In this document: one piece after another, positions 45,545 to 56,689 of the stretch
Layout: every line of letters begins with the position of its first letter
Numbering within the stretch: the first letter of the stretch is position 1
Assembly (NCBI GenBank): GCA_944474755.1
Contig: OX104125.1
Span: 43,601,899 to 43,665,898 of the forward strand
Direction: 5' to 3'
DNA: 64,000 nucleotides
DNA from: Limnoperna fortunei
Lineage: Eukaryota > Mollusca > Bivalvia > Mytilida > Modiolidae
Translations under genes and position numbers: made by a program
The notes under the pieces: model-generated
Told to the model about the DNA's origin: nothing
Databases searched by the model: none
The model's input: the letters and a program-made list of their open reading frames with translations, nothing else

Positions 45545-45822
45545 TCAATCTCCACGCAAAGGATTGTGGGTATTCTTCATACTTCAACCACATTCACATT
45601 TGCCACACCGCTGGTTGACTGTCTCTCATGGCGGATAAGTCTGGCATACAAAATCTGTACTTTTTATGTAAACCCGTATCAAAAGGTTTCAACACTGACT
45701 ATATAATGAATAAGATATAGTTTTTTTCCTACAAACATCACGGGCAGAAGATATAGAAACAGGATGACGGGTGGCAGAGGTTTCATCTGGAAACCAGTTA
45801 TAACCAGTGTGCCGGAAATTGA
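45545..45822 (+). repeat. dispersed repeat, paired with 11567-11893
   Basis: It holds the same ordered blocks as the copy near 11.6 kb (CAATCTCCACGCAAAGGATT, TCTCTCATGGCGGATAAGT, GATGACGGGTGGCAGAGGTT, AACCAGTTATAAC, GTGCCGGA), somewhat shorter. Confidence 0.75.
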
Positions 45823-46094
45823 GTCACATGTTCACGGTGAAGAACATGCCGAAATCAACGCTTACTTCTAGGCCGTAATGTTTCAGTTCATGTCACGTGA
45901 CAGTGCATATAACATAAAGGTAACATTAACACCTATGACGAATAGAATACACAAATTGTTTTCTTTTACCCCACGAGGCAAATTGGCATTTTAAGACAGC
46001 AAATAATACAAAGTTGAGACGATACTGCAAAAGTTTATTAGACAGTAATGTTAACAAGTACATGTACCAAACGAAAAACAGCAAGTGTAACTAG

Positions 46095-46345
46095 ATATCA
46101 ATGAGATGGTATCGACCTCTGTGGGCCTCGCTGACATTAAAATCAAAGTTCAAGGTCAAAGGTCATCTACCATGGTATGCGACACATCGTCATGGTATTA
46201 TCTACCCACATACCAAATATCAAAAGCCTTCCTAAAAAGACAAAAAAGTTCAGGACCGGACTCGATTTTGGACGCACGGACTGACAGACTGATCACTATA
46301 GGGCGCTCTCCACTAAGTGGCGTGGTCATAATAATATATCTTGAA
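46095..46345 (-). repeat. dispersed repeat of GACCTTTGACCTTG type
   Basis: On the minus strand, AGGTCGATACCAT-like sequence sits with TAGATGACCTTTGACCTTG, GTAGATAATACCATGACG and GTCAGTCTGTCAGTCCGTG. The last is a TCAGTC/TCCGT run of the sort common in invertebrate repeats. Open frames of about 90-130 codons cover it on both strands, which argues for a repeat without frame constraint and not a gene. Confidence 0.5.
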
Positions 46346-46499
46346 TTGCTTTTGAGTTTTATGCCGGACAAGGAATTCTCAATATCAATATCTGTTACAA
46401 CTTCCGTGGCTATCAAGGGATACATGGCACCTATAAAGAGACAAACCATGTTTTGGTACAACTACCGTCACGTGTATATAGACAACAATTAAGACACAT

Positions 46500-47900
46500 A
46501 AGCAGTTTACAACTATGCTTTTCTCTAAGAAATTGTTCTCGTATGAGGTCTGTTATATAGAGGAAATTAACTAATTCATGTCGTTATCATGTGTTTCGGG
46601 TATTTCGGAAATGTTTATCTATTATGGCTTCAAAGCTTATTTATTTTGACGATGACGTAAAGGTTAGTTCGATCTGATCTTTTATTGCATTAATTATATA
46701 TTATTATTTTTATCCTATATTAAAGACCTTTATAGTTTTTATATTCACCTGCACTTTGTTATGAAAGTGATATAAACGTCCGATCGACACAGATGATATG
46801 TCTGAAATGAATTATAATCTCATCTCACGAGTGCGGGATTTAACAGTTGAGAAAATTACATGCATTTGTGCTATCACGACTTAATAGACCCCATACAAAT
46901 TATAATTAGCGTTTATTATAAAGAAAACGACTTAAGAATGTTCGGCTTTTATTTTACAACTCATTTTATCTGCGGGAGTTGACATCTGTTATGTGTAATA
47001 ACCAATTTACTCGAGGACTTCCGAATAATCAGACAGTTGAGCAGACAAAGTTAAATCAGGATAATTTTCGAATCTCTTTCAAACAATTAATTCGTTTTCT
47101 GATATTTTTAAAAATTAGGAATGTCATCCGCAGAATAAATTCCAAAAGGTTTTCTTTAAAACGTATGCAGTCGAATAGTCTATACACCTCATCAAGGTCT
47201 TTGGCAGTGCGATTTAAGTCTATTTTGTACGGATTATCACGTTAAAATATTTTGAGTTCATTCCGTCTTTTAATGAAGGAAAATGTAATAAACATAAAAA
47301 GAATATTGCTGAATGACAAAAAAAATGTGTCTACTAGACTTATGTCTGGTAATATTTCTTGTTTTCGTTAATAAATTTATCTTCGGAAGTCACTCTTTCA
47401 GAATTTTGAAATGTTTGTGTCTACGACTTGCATGACGTATGAAGAAAAGTGTTTAGTCGAGATTTTGTAAATATAAGTTTTGCGTTTTCGTGCAGCGTAA
47501 TGGGCTGCGCTCAAGTGAAATCAAGATATAACAATAGTATTTGTTTAATTCTCAACTGAGAAAGCAGGAATAGGAAACAAAGGATCCGAGTTCGTTACAT
47601 GTCTTATGTTGACATGGAGCGTATAAAGCTAATAAAAATCCGAAATTAAAGATAAGATAGAGCCCAACAATGGTTTAATTTGTGTTTAACGCAATCGCTT
47701 ACATAAGCCGAGCGCCGGTCGATTTTACCAATATTCCTAATGTATAAAAGAACAGGTTTCTAAAATTTATATAAGTATGTTTAAATAAAGGATTTCAACT
47801 TGCTTTCAAATAAAAAAGTTTGGATGTCTTTATATCGGTTTGACTACAATCGGGAAAATTAGATAATTTTAGTTATATAATTTATATTTAAAACGAATCG
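46500..47900. other. no gene seen
   Basis: AT-rich sequence; no repeat family or exon was recognised. Confidence 0.45.
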
Positions 47901-47904
47901 ATGA

Positions 47905-48075
47905 GCAAAATTGTGGACAGACAAACCCATGGTCAAACAAAAGAGAGGACAACAACAAAACAAAGGACACACAACACCAAAACCATTAAAAAACAGAGTT
48001 TCGCGAACCCCACTTAAAACCGGGGGAGAGTCCAGGTGCTCAGGAGGTTTAAGCAAATCTTGCTACAGGCGAATC
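47905..48075 (+). repeat. A/C-rich dispersed repeat
   Basis: Contains GGACAGACAAACCCATGGTC, AAAGGACACACAACACC, CGCGAACCCCACTTAAAACC, GGGGGAGAGTCCAGGTGCTC and AAGCAAATCTTGCTACA. I associate this string of phrases with a widely dispersed bivalve repeat, but the class is unknown to me. Confidence 0.5.
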
Positions 48076-48213
48076 ACCAATCGTGTCAGTAATTTAAAAT
48101 TCAGTAATTAGTAGTCAAATTCGGGGGAAGTCATAATCCAGAAGGAAGAAAAATGGCTACAACCAAAGGACCGACCTGGATTTAGTAGAATTAGCAATAG
48201 GCAGGGGCTGATA

Positions 48214-48381
48214 TAGACTTGCCACAAGTCCCTTTGAATTTTTTGCTATTAGAGAGATATATCAACATTTCATATACTATCCAATTTTGTACAATGGATA
48301 AACAGGTAGTATACGAATGTTGATAATAAGGATGTATTTCTCTAATAGCAAACAAAATCAAAGGGACTTGCGGCAAGACTA
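48214..48381. mobile_element. 168-bp fold-back MITE
   Basis: The ends TAGACTTGCCACAAGTCCC and GGGACTTGCGGCAAGACTA are inverted. The arms continue through CTTTGAATTTTTTGCTATTA / CTAATAGC...CAAAG and an inner TATCAACATTTCATATACT / AGTATACGAATGTTGATA pair. The target duplication is not clear. Confidence 0.85.
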
Positions 48382-49149
48382 GGTATATAGTCTTATTTCA
48401 GTATTAATTGTGTGAGTCATACGTTCTATTGGCGACTATTTGTGACTTTAGGTTTATACTGCAGTCCTTTCGTTACTAATAAATATTAAGCTAACCTAAA
48501 TTGTTATTAAAATTTTGATAAATTTAATGTTTAATGTAAATAAATATTTTTACTAGATACAGTACCTGCACTAAAACACTTTACCGAATGAACTTCTTTT
48601 TTTATCTTCCTAAATTGAATGTTTTTTGCTTGAAGCAAATCTAACACAAATTAGTAACAGCTGTATTGATTTCAGGAAATGACAAAAAATTAAATCCGCA
48701 AAGACATATTTATTACATCATAAAAATATATGAAAATACTTTAAAATTGAAAACTTTAGGAGTATTCTATTACGTTCGTATGACCCTTTTATTCAACACC
48801 TGTGCTTTTTTATTGAAAAACATTTCTTTTATGTTCAGTTGGCGATTAATCAGACGGAATGATTGTTCGCATATTTCTTTTAAAAATGCTTTAATATACG
48901 CAATTCAGAAATGATTAACGTCAAAAAGCTGTAACGCTGATATTTAGTTTAAATATATATACAGGTCATTTTGTCTATCCTGAAGGATTTGGTTAGAAGA
49001 TGACATTAAATGGCAGAAGATATCATAATAAACAAAAGAGATCCAGAAAAACACGACCCAAAGAAAGAGCAAGCTAGAGCCTTATATACAATTAGGTGAT
49101 CATAATGTGTTACCTGTAGGCGGATTCATGTTTTCTCATAAGTGGAGAC

Positions 49150-49290
49150 CGGGGGAGGTGTGTGTGTGTGGGGGGGGGGGGGTCAGGGGACCGCAGCCCC
49201 ATAAACTGGACACATTTTTATGGTACGTCCGCCATATATTATAAGCTTTGTAAACATGGGGTGGGGGGCTGCAACACCCCCGGCCCTTCT
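49150..49290 (+). repeat. G-rich low-complexity segment
   Basis: A GTGTGTGTG tract and a G-run (about 13 G) sit near TGGGGTGGGGGGCTGCAAC and CACCCCCGGCCC. Several G-runs on the + strand could form G-quadruplexes. The short open frame here is low complexity. Confidence 0.6.
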
Positions 49291-49345
49291 ATGAATTCTC
49301 AAACATTGTTAAGTATTTTACAATTCGCAAAATTTACGTACATGG

Positions 49346-49577
49346 GGCCTCGGTGGCAGAGTGGTTAAGGTAGATCAAGTGCATGGTCTGATGTTGCTGG
49401 TTCGAGTCTCAATGGGGAAGGGTGCGCTCGACTCCAATCTTAATTGACAAGGATTACCAGTTTTACTATCGAAGGTCGGTGGTTTTCTCCGGGTACTGGG
49501 GGTACTTCTCCCAATATAACTGGACGCTATGATATAGGTGAAAAATTGCGTTAAACAGCATTCAAACAAACAAACAT
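49346..49577 (+). repeat. tRNA-derived SINE
   Basis: Head GGCCTCGGTGGCAGAGTGG, GCTGGTTCGAGTCTC, TTGACAAGGATTACCAG, TTCTCCGGGTACTGG, GACGCTATGATATAGG, and an AAACAAACAAAC tail. A short internal deletion removes part of the TCTACTATTGATCACG segment. Confidence 0.92.
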
Positions 49578-49680
49578 TTCTAGTTTCTAATTTAGATATG
49601 AACGGAAGTTATTAATGTAACAGTTCATCTCATTTGAAATCTCGTCGGAGAAGAGCACATGCACAACTTGCAACAACCGC

Positions 49681-49912
49681 GGTAGCCTCGGTGGTCGAGT
49701 GGTTAACGTAGTTAGTCATGTACTATTGATCACGTGTGTGTAAACACTGAAGCTGTGGGTTCGAGCCTAACTGCGAGCAAGATGTGGTACACTGACCTAA
49801 ATTGGCAGTTTTCCTACCAAATGTCGGGGTTTTCACTGGGTACTCTGGCTTCCAAACCAAATAAAAACTGGATGTTAAGATTTCTATGTATAAAACACCA
49901 TTAATCATTTAA
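49681..49912 (+). repeat. tRNA-derived SINE, diverged 3' end
   Basis: Head GCCTCGGTGGTCGAGTGG, ACTATTGATCACGTG and GTGGGTTCGAGCC are well kept. The body has small deletions, and the 3' module has decayed to AAGATTTCTATGTATAAAAC. Confidence 0.9.
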
Positions 49913-50215
49913 TTCTGCAATTTAAGATTTCAGACTTGTATAGTCTTTATAAAAGTTAAGAAAGCATTTATTATTTTGCACGTCACAATATGTAGACATT
50001 TTCGTGTTCATGTTTGCGTTCGAAATCAACAAAATGGTTTTTTATCGTGGAAGTAGCATGACACTCTGTGAGTATAAGCTTATTGTAGCCGCTACATAAT
50101 GTTAAATTCTCCGTCCCAACCCAGTACTCCTCCGTACTTATCTAATGACAGACAAAATTGTGTTCCCGTTGCCACATCCCTATTCCCTGTTTATTTGTTT
50201 GCTAAATTGTTCTCG

Positions 50216-50276
50216 TCCTGGATATAGCTGAAATGTTGCTCGCTGGACGTTAAGCAAACATCCAATCAATCAACCA
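50216..50276 (+). repeat. 3' fragment of the (AATC)n-tail SINE type
   Basis: GGATATAGCTGAAATGTTGC, TCGCTGGACGTTAAGCAAAC and CCAATCAATCAACC: the ATATAGCTGAA...CGTTAA module with an AATC tail. Confidence 0.75.
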
Positions 50277-50279
50277 AAA

Positions 50280-51435
50280 TCGTTAGAAAGTAATTTGGTT
50301 CTACATGAAAAAGAACACCACAAATTTTGGCAATGCCATTAGAGACCTTGTTCAGTGCTTATTTAAGTTTCCTGCATAAATATTGGTGAAATTAAATCTA
50401 TGTGTTTTATTGGACAGCTAAAGGAAGTCAAAATTAGCACTCTGGTAAAATGACTTTATTTACGACATGTCGGTTATGTATAGATAGACATGAAAAACAA
50501 GAAATTGAGCAACAGGAATATAACATGGGCTCAATTAAATAGTATTTGTGATTGTTTATGAGATAACTATTTTGCATATATTTAGTTAACTACGCCAATT
50601 AGTAAATTAACATTACGGAAAATAACAGACAACATTTGAGCAAACTCTTCGGAATCTCGGGAATTCTCGGCTTATTTTAATATCTGTCACTAAGCCCCTA
50701 TACATCATTTCATTAATAGACGATTAAGAATAAAATTAGAGTGTACATTTAAAATTTGTTTTGTAATACTTAAGATTTATTATCTGTTGCGCTTTGATAT
50801 TTTGAAAGTGGAAACTATACCATCGACTAAAAAGAATAAATTCGTTTCGACATAATTGCAATCCGTGATATATATTTTTCACAGGTCGAATGATCTAAGA
50901 ATTCTATTCATTCGATATACAGCAAATTATACCACCGTAACCCAAAACCTGAAACTGAGAATCTTAAACCTGTATTTATGAAGTAATCTCTTTAATTTTA
51001 TTCTTTGAAGTTTCCTTAACGTCTTTTTTCTATAGAGGTAATTCGAAAGTAACATATATCGTGTATGACAAACAAATAATTCGCTGAACTTTAATCGGTA
51101 AGTAGCTAACAAGGTAATTAGATGCACCTGTAATCTCATAATTTATTCAATATATTTTGCAAATCTTAATTTAACGAGGATTTAATTATTAATTTTATTT
51201 TTAATAAAAGAGTTAAAGTATATTCAGTAAATCGAGTCAAAAGAAGAAGTATATATTGTGTAGCTTTCCGCCTATAATCAGTCAAATATTATTAACTGCG
51301 AGCCTTGATATGAAGATTTTGTGACGAGTTAGCATTTACGAAAGCGACCAGTGGTTTAATGTTATGTTCAAAGGTTAATATTTAGTTAAATACTTGTGCA
51401 AAACTACGGTGCAAACTATACTGACTGTTTGATCG
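50280..51435. other. no gene seen
   Basis: AT-rich sequence without recognised features. Confidence 0.45.
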
Positions 51436-51440
51436 AATGT

Positions 51441-51662
51441 TTTAGTTTGTTTGAATGGTGTTTAACGCAACTTCTGACATATTTCAGCTATACTGTGGAG
51501 TCAAGTTTTAATTGGTAGAGGAAGTACCCAGAGAAAACCCTTGACAGTCGGTATGAAAACTGGTAATCTTTTTCAACCATGATCCCAGTCCATCACACCC
51601 TGCCCGCAGTGTGACTCGAACCCACAACCTCAGTGTTGACAGGCACATGATTAATAGAACTT
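51441..51662 (-). repeat. tRNA-derived SINE, head truncated
   Basis: Inverted copy with TTTGAATGGTGTTTAACGC, TTCAGCTATACTGTGGAGTC, AGAAAACCC, TGCCCGCAGTGTGACTCG and AACCTCAGTGTTGACAGG. It ends at ATTAATAGAAC without the A-box region. Confidence 0.9.
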
Positions 51663-53705
51663 GACTAATTACATTAACTAGACCCAGTTTAATAGTATAA
51701 AAATGTCTCACGTACAATGTAAATTTAAGTAAAATTATTGCCAAACCCATTTGAATGATGTTAATCATTCCTTGACCTATCATTCTCGTCTGCTTAATGG
51801 CGGAAACAAGATTTTTGTATTTTTGCATATTTGCCTTTGATGATATTATTTTAACTTCGAGACCACCATTTCTGGCTCTACCCCGATTTATGTCGTACTT
51901 AGACAATAGCAGTAAGTAACGCTTTTATGCCGCAGACCGGATGTTAAACTAACTTTCTTCGTCTCCCACAACGAGCGCAAAATTACATTGAAGCAAACGT
52001 TTAACTGACGTCGTTATTGGTAAAAAAAATATTGGAGTCGAATTAAAATTGAAAAACAAAAACTTGTCGGGGTTTTCCTCGAAAGCCTGCAGATAAAATA
52101 CATTGCATGAACTGTCAGGGATTTTATGGGAATTCTCACTTCTAATCTTTAGGAGTCAGTTACTCTGTCCAGACAAAACCTATTGGATACTGGTACATTA
52201 GTAAACAGTCCTAAAACTATTGGTAACATAATGAAAACAATGCTGCAATTTGGTGCATTTTGGAGAGTTCTATGGTGCTTTGTTTAGTACTGAAAATGGA
52301 CAGTTAATTGCTTGCAGGAATAGATTGCATTTTTTTTTTGGTTGTCAAAATCATGTGGTTTCAGCCGTCGTGTATAGGCAGCCACGCCCCTGGATGCGAG
52401 TCTTACTTAAACGTTACATCGTACTGGTGACAAGTCACAGGTCTTAACTCGCAGACCTAATGAGCGTGTCCCCTGGGTTTTTTCAGGATATTATATGGAA
52501 GGTTTGTCCCAAAACGAAAGTGGGTTAAGTGTTTCAAGAGTGTCAAGTTCCTTGCACAATACAGACCCATATATTTCGAAAAAGTCTCCATACGTTTTCA
52601 GTGGCAGTCAAATTTTAGCCTATGTTGGTGCTTTCCGAGCCATTTCTGATTATTTGTTAACTTGTTCTCCCGTACTTTAACAAACCATTCACTACAATCA
52701 ATCGTTTCCTTAAACAAATTTAACATTAAGTATCTCCTATCACTTGTACTTTATCCTCCAAACGGTGCAAGTCACTTAAAATTGGTATTGACGTTTTAAT
52801 TTTAATTGATGAACATAGCTAGATACTTGTCGTGGGAATTTTTTATGTTACAAGTTCAGATTTCAATATTTTAATAAATATGTTCAATTCTACAACCCCA
52901 ACGTACATTATAAAGATGAATTTTCGACAAAATGATAGATAAAGACTGTCAGTGGTATAATTGCGTATACTAACGAGAATTGTCGAACAGTATTTTTGAA
53001 ACCAATTATAAGTTCAAATACACCATTTGACTTTGTACATAAAAGGAACGAACTCTCCAAAATGGAGGTAATTAACGTTTTTAACTTTGACAGAGGATTA
53101 CAACCATATTATGTATCAATCCTTATCAGTTATTGGGTTAGATATTCGGATAACCTCGGCCTTTGTCAACAAATTGAACGCATTTATTAACGTCACTTTT
53201 AACATACTTGTGGACAATTTTACCACTTTCGCGTGACTATTTAGGATCAAAGATCAATTCTTATAGAACAAGAGGAAAATAAATAGTAAAATATATTACG
53301 GGTAGTTCGAGTCTGTGTTCAAATTATTTTCCAATAAGATGCTGAATCTATATAGGTATCATAGGACAGACAATCGTCAAGGAGATATCATTGAAAATAC
53401 GAAAACTTAATCTAAGTATTTCCGCGTTTTCGTAATTTTTTTTGTTAAAAGTGAAATAATCAAAGCGAAAACTTAAAATAGAATTAATTTGCGTTTCCCC
53501 TCGACTGTGTCTCTTTTTTTCAAATAGTCTTAAGAAACCGCGAAAATTACCGAATATAGTATTCATAGAAAAATGTTTTTAATGGACTGTATTTTTTTTA
53601 TGTTTTTATATTTTTTTTAATGTTGAATTGTTGTGCCGTGGTCCAAAATGTTCACTTCTGCTCGTCCTATTTAATATTTAAATTACATTCTACTTTCTTA
53701 ACAAG
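51663..53705. other. no gene seen
   Basis: No exon or repeat family was recognised. Several open frames of 60-70 codons are of chance length for AT-rich DNA. Confidence 0.45.
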
Positions 53706-53710
53706 TGCAA

Positions 53711-53932
53711 GTTAAGTTGTGGTTTAGTAAGTTCGTCAACTATTGATCACGTGGTCTGTCAACACTGAGGTTACATGTTTGATTCTCACTGCAAGTATGG
53801 TCCGCTCGATTTTAATCTTAATTGACAAGGTCGGGGGTTTTCTCCGGTTACTGCGGCATCATCCACCAATACAAACTGAACGCGATAATTATTTATGACT
53901 GAAAGTGGCATTAAACAGCATTCAAACAAACA
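53711..53932 (+). repeat. tRNA-derived SINE, internally deleted
   Basis: Contains AAGTTCGTCAACTATTGATC, ACGTGGTCTGTCAACACTGA, CTTAATTGACAAGG, GGGGGTTTTCTCCGG and GGCATTAAACAGCATTCAAA. The CAAGG is joined directly to TCGGGGG, so a GATTGCC-type block of about 25 bp is missing. Confidence 0.9.
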
Positions 53933-54147
53933 GTCAATCTTTGTTAGCTATTACTGCATTCTACAGCTATGTTATTTGTTTAAATAAACACTGATCTGAT
54001 TTTGAACATTCAAAGTTCAGTATGTTAAAAATGTTTACATGTATTTAGTATTTACGTGTGTCATTGCACGTGTGTACGTTGCACGTGTGTACATTGTACG
54101 ATTGCACATTTACAAATTTTCACTTAAGAATTGAATAATTTCTTTTG

Positions 54148-54232
54148 ATGTTTCATTGACGTGTGAAAGCGTTGAAGCACATGTTCACATGAAATTGTGC
54201 TCAGTCAACGCTATCATACATCAATGAAACTT
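54148..54232. mobile_element. short fold-back repeat
   Basis: GTTTCATTGACGTGTGAAAG, CGTTGAAGCAC and, after a short loop, GTGCTCAGTCAACGC and ATCATACATCAATGAAAC form an imperfect hairpin with arms of about 35 bp. Confidence 0.7.
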
Positions 54233-54307
54233 AAAAAAAAAATGCATTTAATTGTTATATTTACATTTCATTTCATAAAAAAATGTCGGGGTCCTGATTT
54301 AAATTAA

Positions 54308-54470
54308 GAAATAGATTATTGCGAGCGGGCTTTATAGGAATTAGAACATGGTCAGACCTTATATTTTTAAATATTTTATACCGAGCGATAGCGAGGTATA
54401 AAATGAAGAAAAATATAAGGTCTGACCATGTTCTAATTCCCATAAAGCCCGCTCGCAATAATCTATTTCG
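54308..54470. mobile_element. long near-perfect hairpin
   Basis: AGAAATAGATTATTGCGAGC, GGGCTTTATAGGAATTAG and AACATGGTCAGACCTTATAT are mirrored exactly or nearly so at 54410-54470, giving arms of about 62 bp. The loop carries ATTTTATACCGAGCG and CGAGGTATAAAAT, itself an inverted pair. It is probably the end of, or an insertion beside, the element at 54466-55503. Confidence 0.85.
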
Positions 54471-55503
54471 ATTCTAATATGTCTAACAAATGTTTTAAAA
54501 TTTCGAAGCGGTTCTAAGAGGACGCTTTCAGTGGTAATATTGTTTTTTTGAAACTAATACGCTATATATCCCAAAACAGTATGTTAAAGCAAATAAAATT
54601 GACATAAACTTTTTTTCTCGTCATTTTATTGAATGTACGTAACTTTTAAACAAAAATATTGAGAAATCTTAACGAAATTGTGTCGTTCCAGTTTGAAATT
54701 TTTAGTTCAGCGTAATATGACGTCGGAATTCTCATTGTGACGTCATATTAATTCGAATGTAGAATTGTTAAAAAAAATGTATCGGTAGTAGTTTAAATCA
54801 TAATATGGAGTAGGCATTGCCAAAATGCGAGCACAGACAATATAGTCCTTTATTATTTATATATAATGCGCTTTCATAATTGACGTTACTTCCGAATACC
54901 CTAAAAGTGCCTCAACTACATTCCACTGGTCACGTGACGTCTTTCTTTGTAATGGTGACGTCACATAAAATGTAATTTGATTGTCAGTTTTTAAAAGATC
55001 GATTTAGAGAGTGCAAAAAATAGTATGAAATTTTTGTTGTTATTTTTAAATATAACATTAACTTTTTATCGTTGTCAAATTTATTTTTAAGTCTTTCTTT
55101 AAAATTAAATTTAGTGCTTCTTCATTCACTTTGTTCCAGTTTTTTGACGATATCAACTTCCGGACGAAAAAAAATCAATATCAGCATTAAGCAGATTTTG
55201 ATCACGTGATTTCATTTGATCACGTGACACGTAATTGCCGTAGAGCTCACCGCTCTTCGCGGGCAGCTTCGCTGCCCCGCTGCGAGCTGTGCTCGCTATA
55301 AATCTCAGAATTCAGACTAAAAATAACTAAATTATTAACAATAACGATAATTATTGATAACACATAACAAACGACATTTTTAAGTCAGTTTTTACATTTA
55401 CACAAAACACGCAGTTTACGCATGTGCGAACTAAACTTATTGGAATTTTGACACGGCTTTGTTTACATAGCTAAAGTTTAAAAGCAGGACGTCATATTAG
55501 AAT
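54466..55503. mobile_element. possible DNA element with CGATTCTAATATG ends
   Basis: CGATTCTAATATG at 54468-54480 has its complement CATATTAGAATCG at 55491-55503. Inside are several GTGACGTCA/CACGTGAC motifs and the GC-rich phrase CTCTTCGCGGGCAGCTTCGC followed by GAGCTGTGCTCGC. That phrase is of the 'gcgagcgaagcgagc' kind often seen in mollusc transposons. No transposase was found. The boundary evidence is only a 13-bp pair. Confidence 0.4.
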
Positions 55504-55969
55504 CGTGCACAATGTATTTTGTTTATTTAAATTGTTCCGCGTTGTTTGTTTAATGTGGACGTCGTCTAGAAAGCTACCGCTTTCATTGAAAAATGCAAAA
55601 AATTGATTCTACGTCATTTGTAACGGTTTAGAAATAGAAACCAATAGAAATCTAGGATATCGATGAAAGACATACATAATGTAGATATACAAGTATCGGC
55701 CTGATTTTTATTTTACGTTGACTGTTCAGTAAGAGTCAATGAAAACATATCTGTCTATAAAACCACCAGTTGACAATAGAGTATACAAGAGTCGTGTTAT
55801 TATATTATACATTTGCAATATAATAGTTTTTAAAAAAGACAAAACTCTCTAAAACAGAGTTACAGTTTGAAAACTCCTTGTATTTATGTTCAGTTGTGTT
55901 CGCTAATATAACATCCGGTGTTCAAATGAAATACACTTTCTCGCGTCATATACAGCCCTCAAAGTACAT

Positions 55970-56400
55970 TTTAATATCAGGTAGCCTTCTGCCTACCAAG
56001 CTCAAAAATTTACTAGCCAAGTCAAAATTTTGGTAGCCAAAAGGAAAATGTTACATGTATAAGCATGTGATAACCATTTTAATTTTTGTGTTTTTTGTAT
56101 ATACTTGCCATACTCGCGGAATTTTTGGGGTATCTTTTTAAAAGGGGAGTGAAATGACAGTTTAACGAAAAAGAAAAAAATCCGATAGACGCTTGAATTT
56201 GCATTAAAATATCGTTACTTTCAAACGCTTAAGTGACAACCAAATTCTAGAAGAAAGTCCATTTGGAAACGATTTTTTTCGGATTTTCCGGTCGCCAATA
56301 ACAAAAATTGGAAGTCGGCAATTGGCGAATTTTTAGTCGCCAAAACGTCAATTTTATCGCCCAGGCGACCATTTTACTAGACTAAATTGAGGCTGATATA
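55970..56400. repeat. repeat-like block with recurring GCC(A/T)-A motifs
   Basis: ACTAGCCAAGTCAAAATTTT, GGTAGCCAAAAGG, GGTCGCCAATAAC, TTAGTCGCCAAAACG and GCCCAGGCGACC repeat a short theme. It may be a decayed dispersed repeat; I do not recognise it. Confidence 0.3.
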
Positions 56401-56539
56401 CGATTAAAATGTTCAATAACGTTATCTCAAGTCTTGTTCAGAGTTCTAATAATGTTTCAACATAATTTATACTTCATCTTTAAGTACAAAAATATACGCG
56501 CAATTACTCCTTTGCAAGTCATTTCACATTATAAAAATA

Positions 56540-56597
56540 AACAAACAAACAAAAAAAAAAAAAAAAAAAAAAAAAAAAACAACAACAACAACAACAA
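56540..56597. repeat. compound A-rich microsatellite
   Basis: An AAAC run, a poly-A run of about 28 and a CAA run lie end to end. Confidence 0.95.
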
Positions 56598-56678
56598 AAC
56601 CACCGTTCTACTAAAATACTGACCACAGGACAGTAACAAAACCAGCGTTCTACTAAAATACTGACCACAGGACAGTTA
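56596..56678 (+). repeat. 42-bp tandem duplication
   Basis: AAAACCACCGTTCTACTAAA and the following ATACTGACCACAGGACAGT occur twice (start 56596 and 56638) with one base change in the first ten. It adjoins the microsatellite, so slippage or repair is a likely origin. Confidence 0.93.
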
Positions 56679-56689
56679 GGACTTTGAAT

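Noticed and set aside
46106..46492. 128-codon + frame and the opposing minus frame
   Set aside because: Both strands are open over a dispersed repeat with GACCTTTGACCTTG phrases; there is no domain and no splice context.
51508..51906. 132-codon minus frame
   Set aside because: Its C-terminal third is translated SINE sequence, and the rest has no domain.
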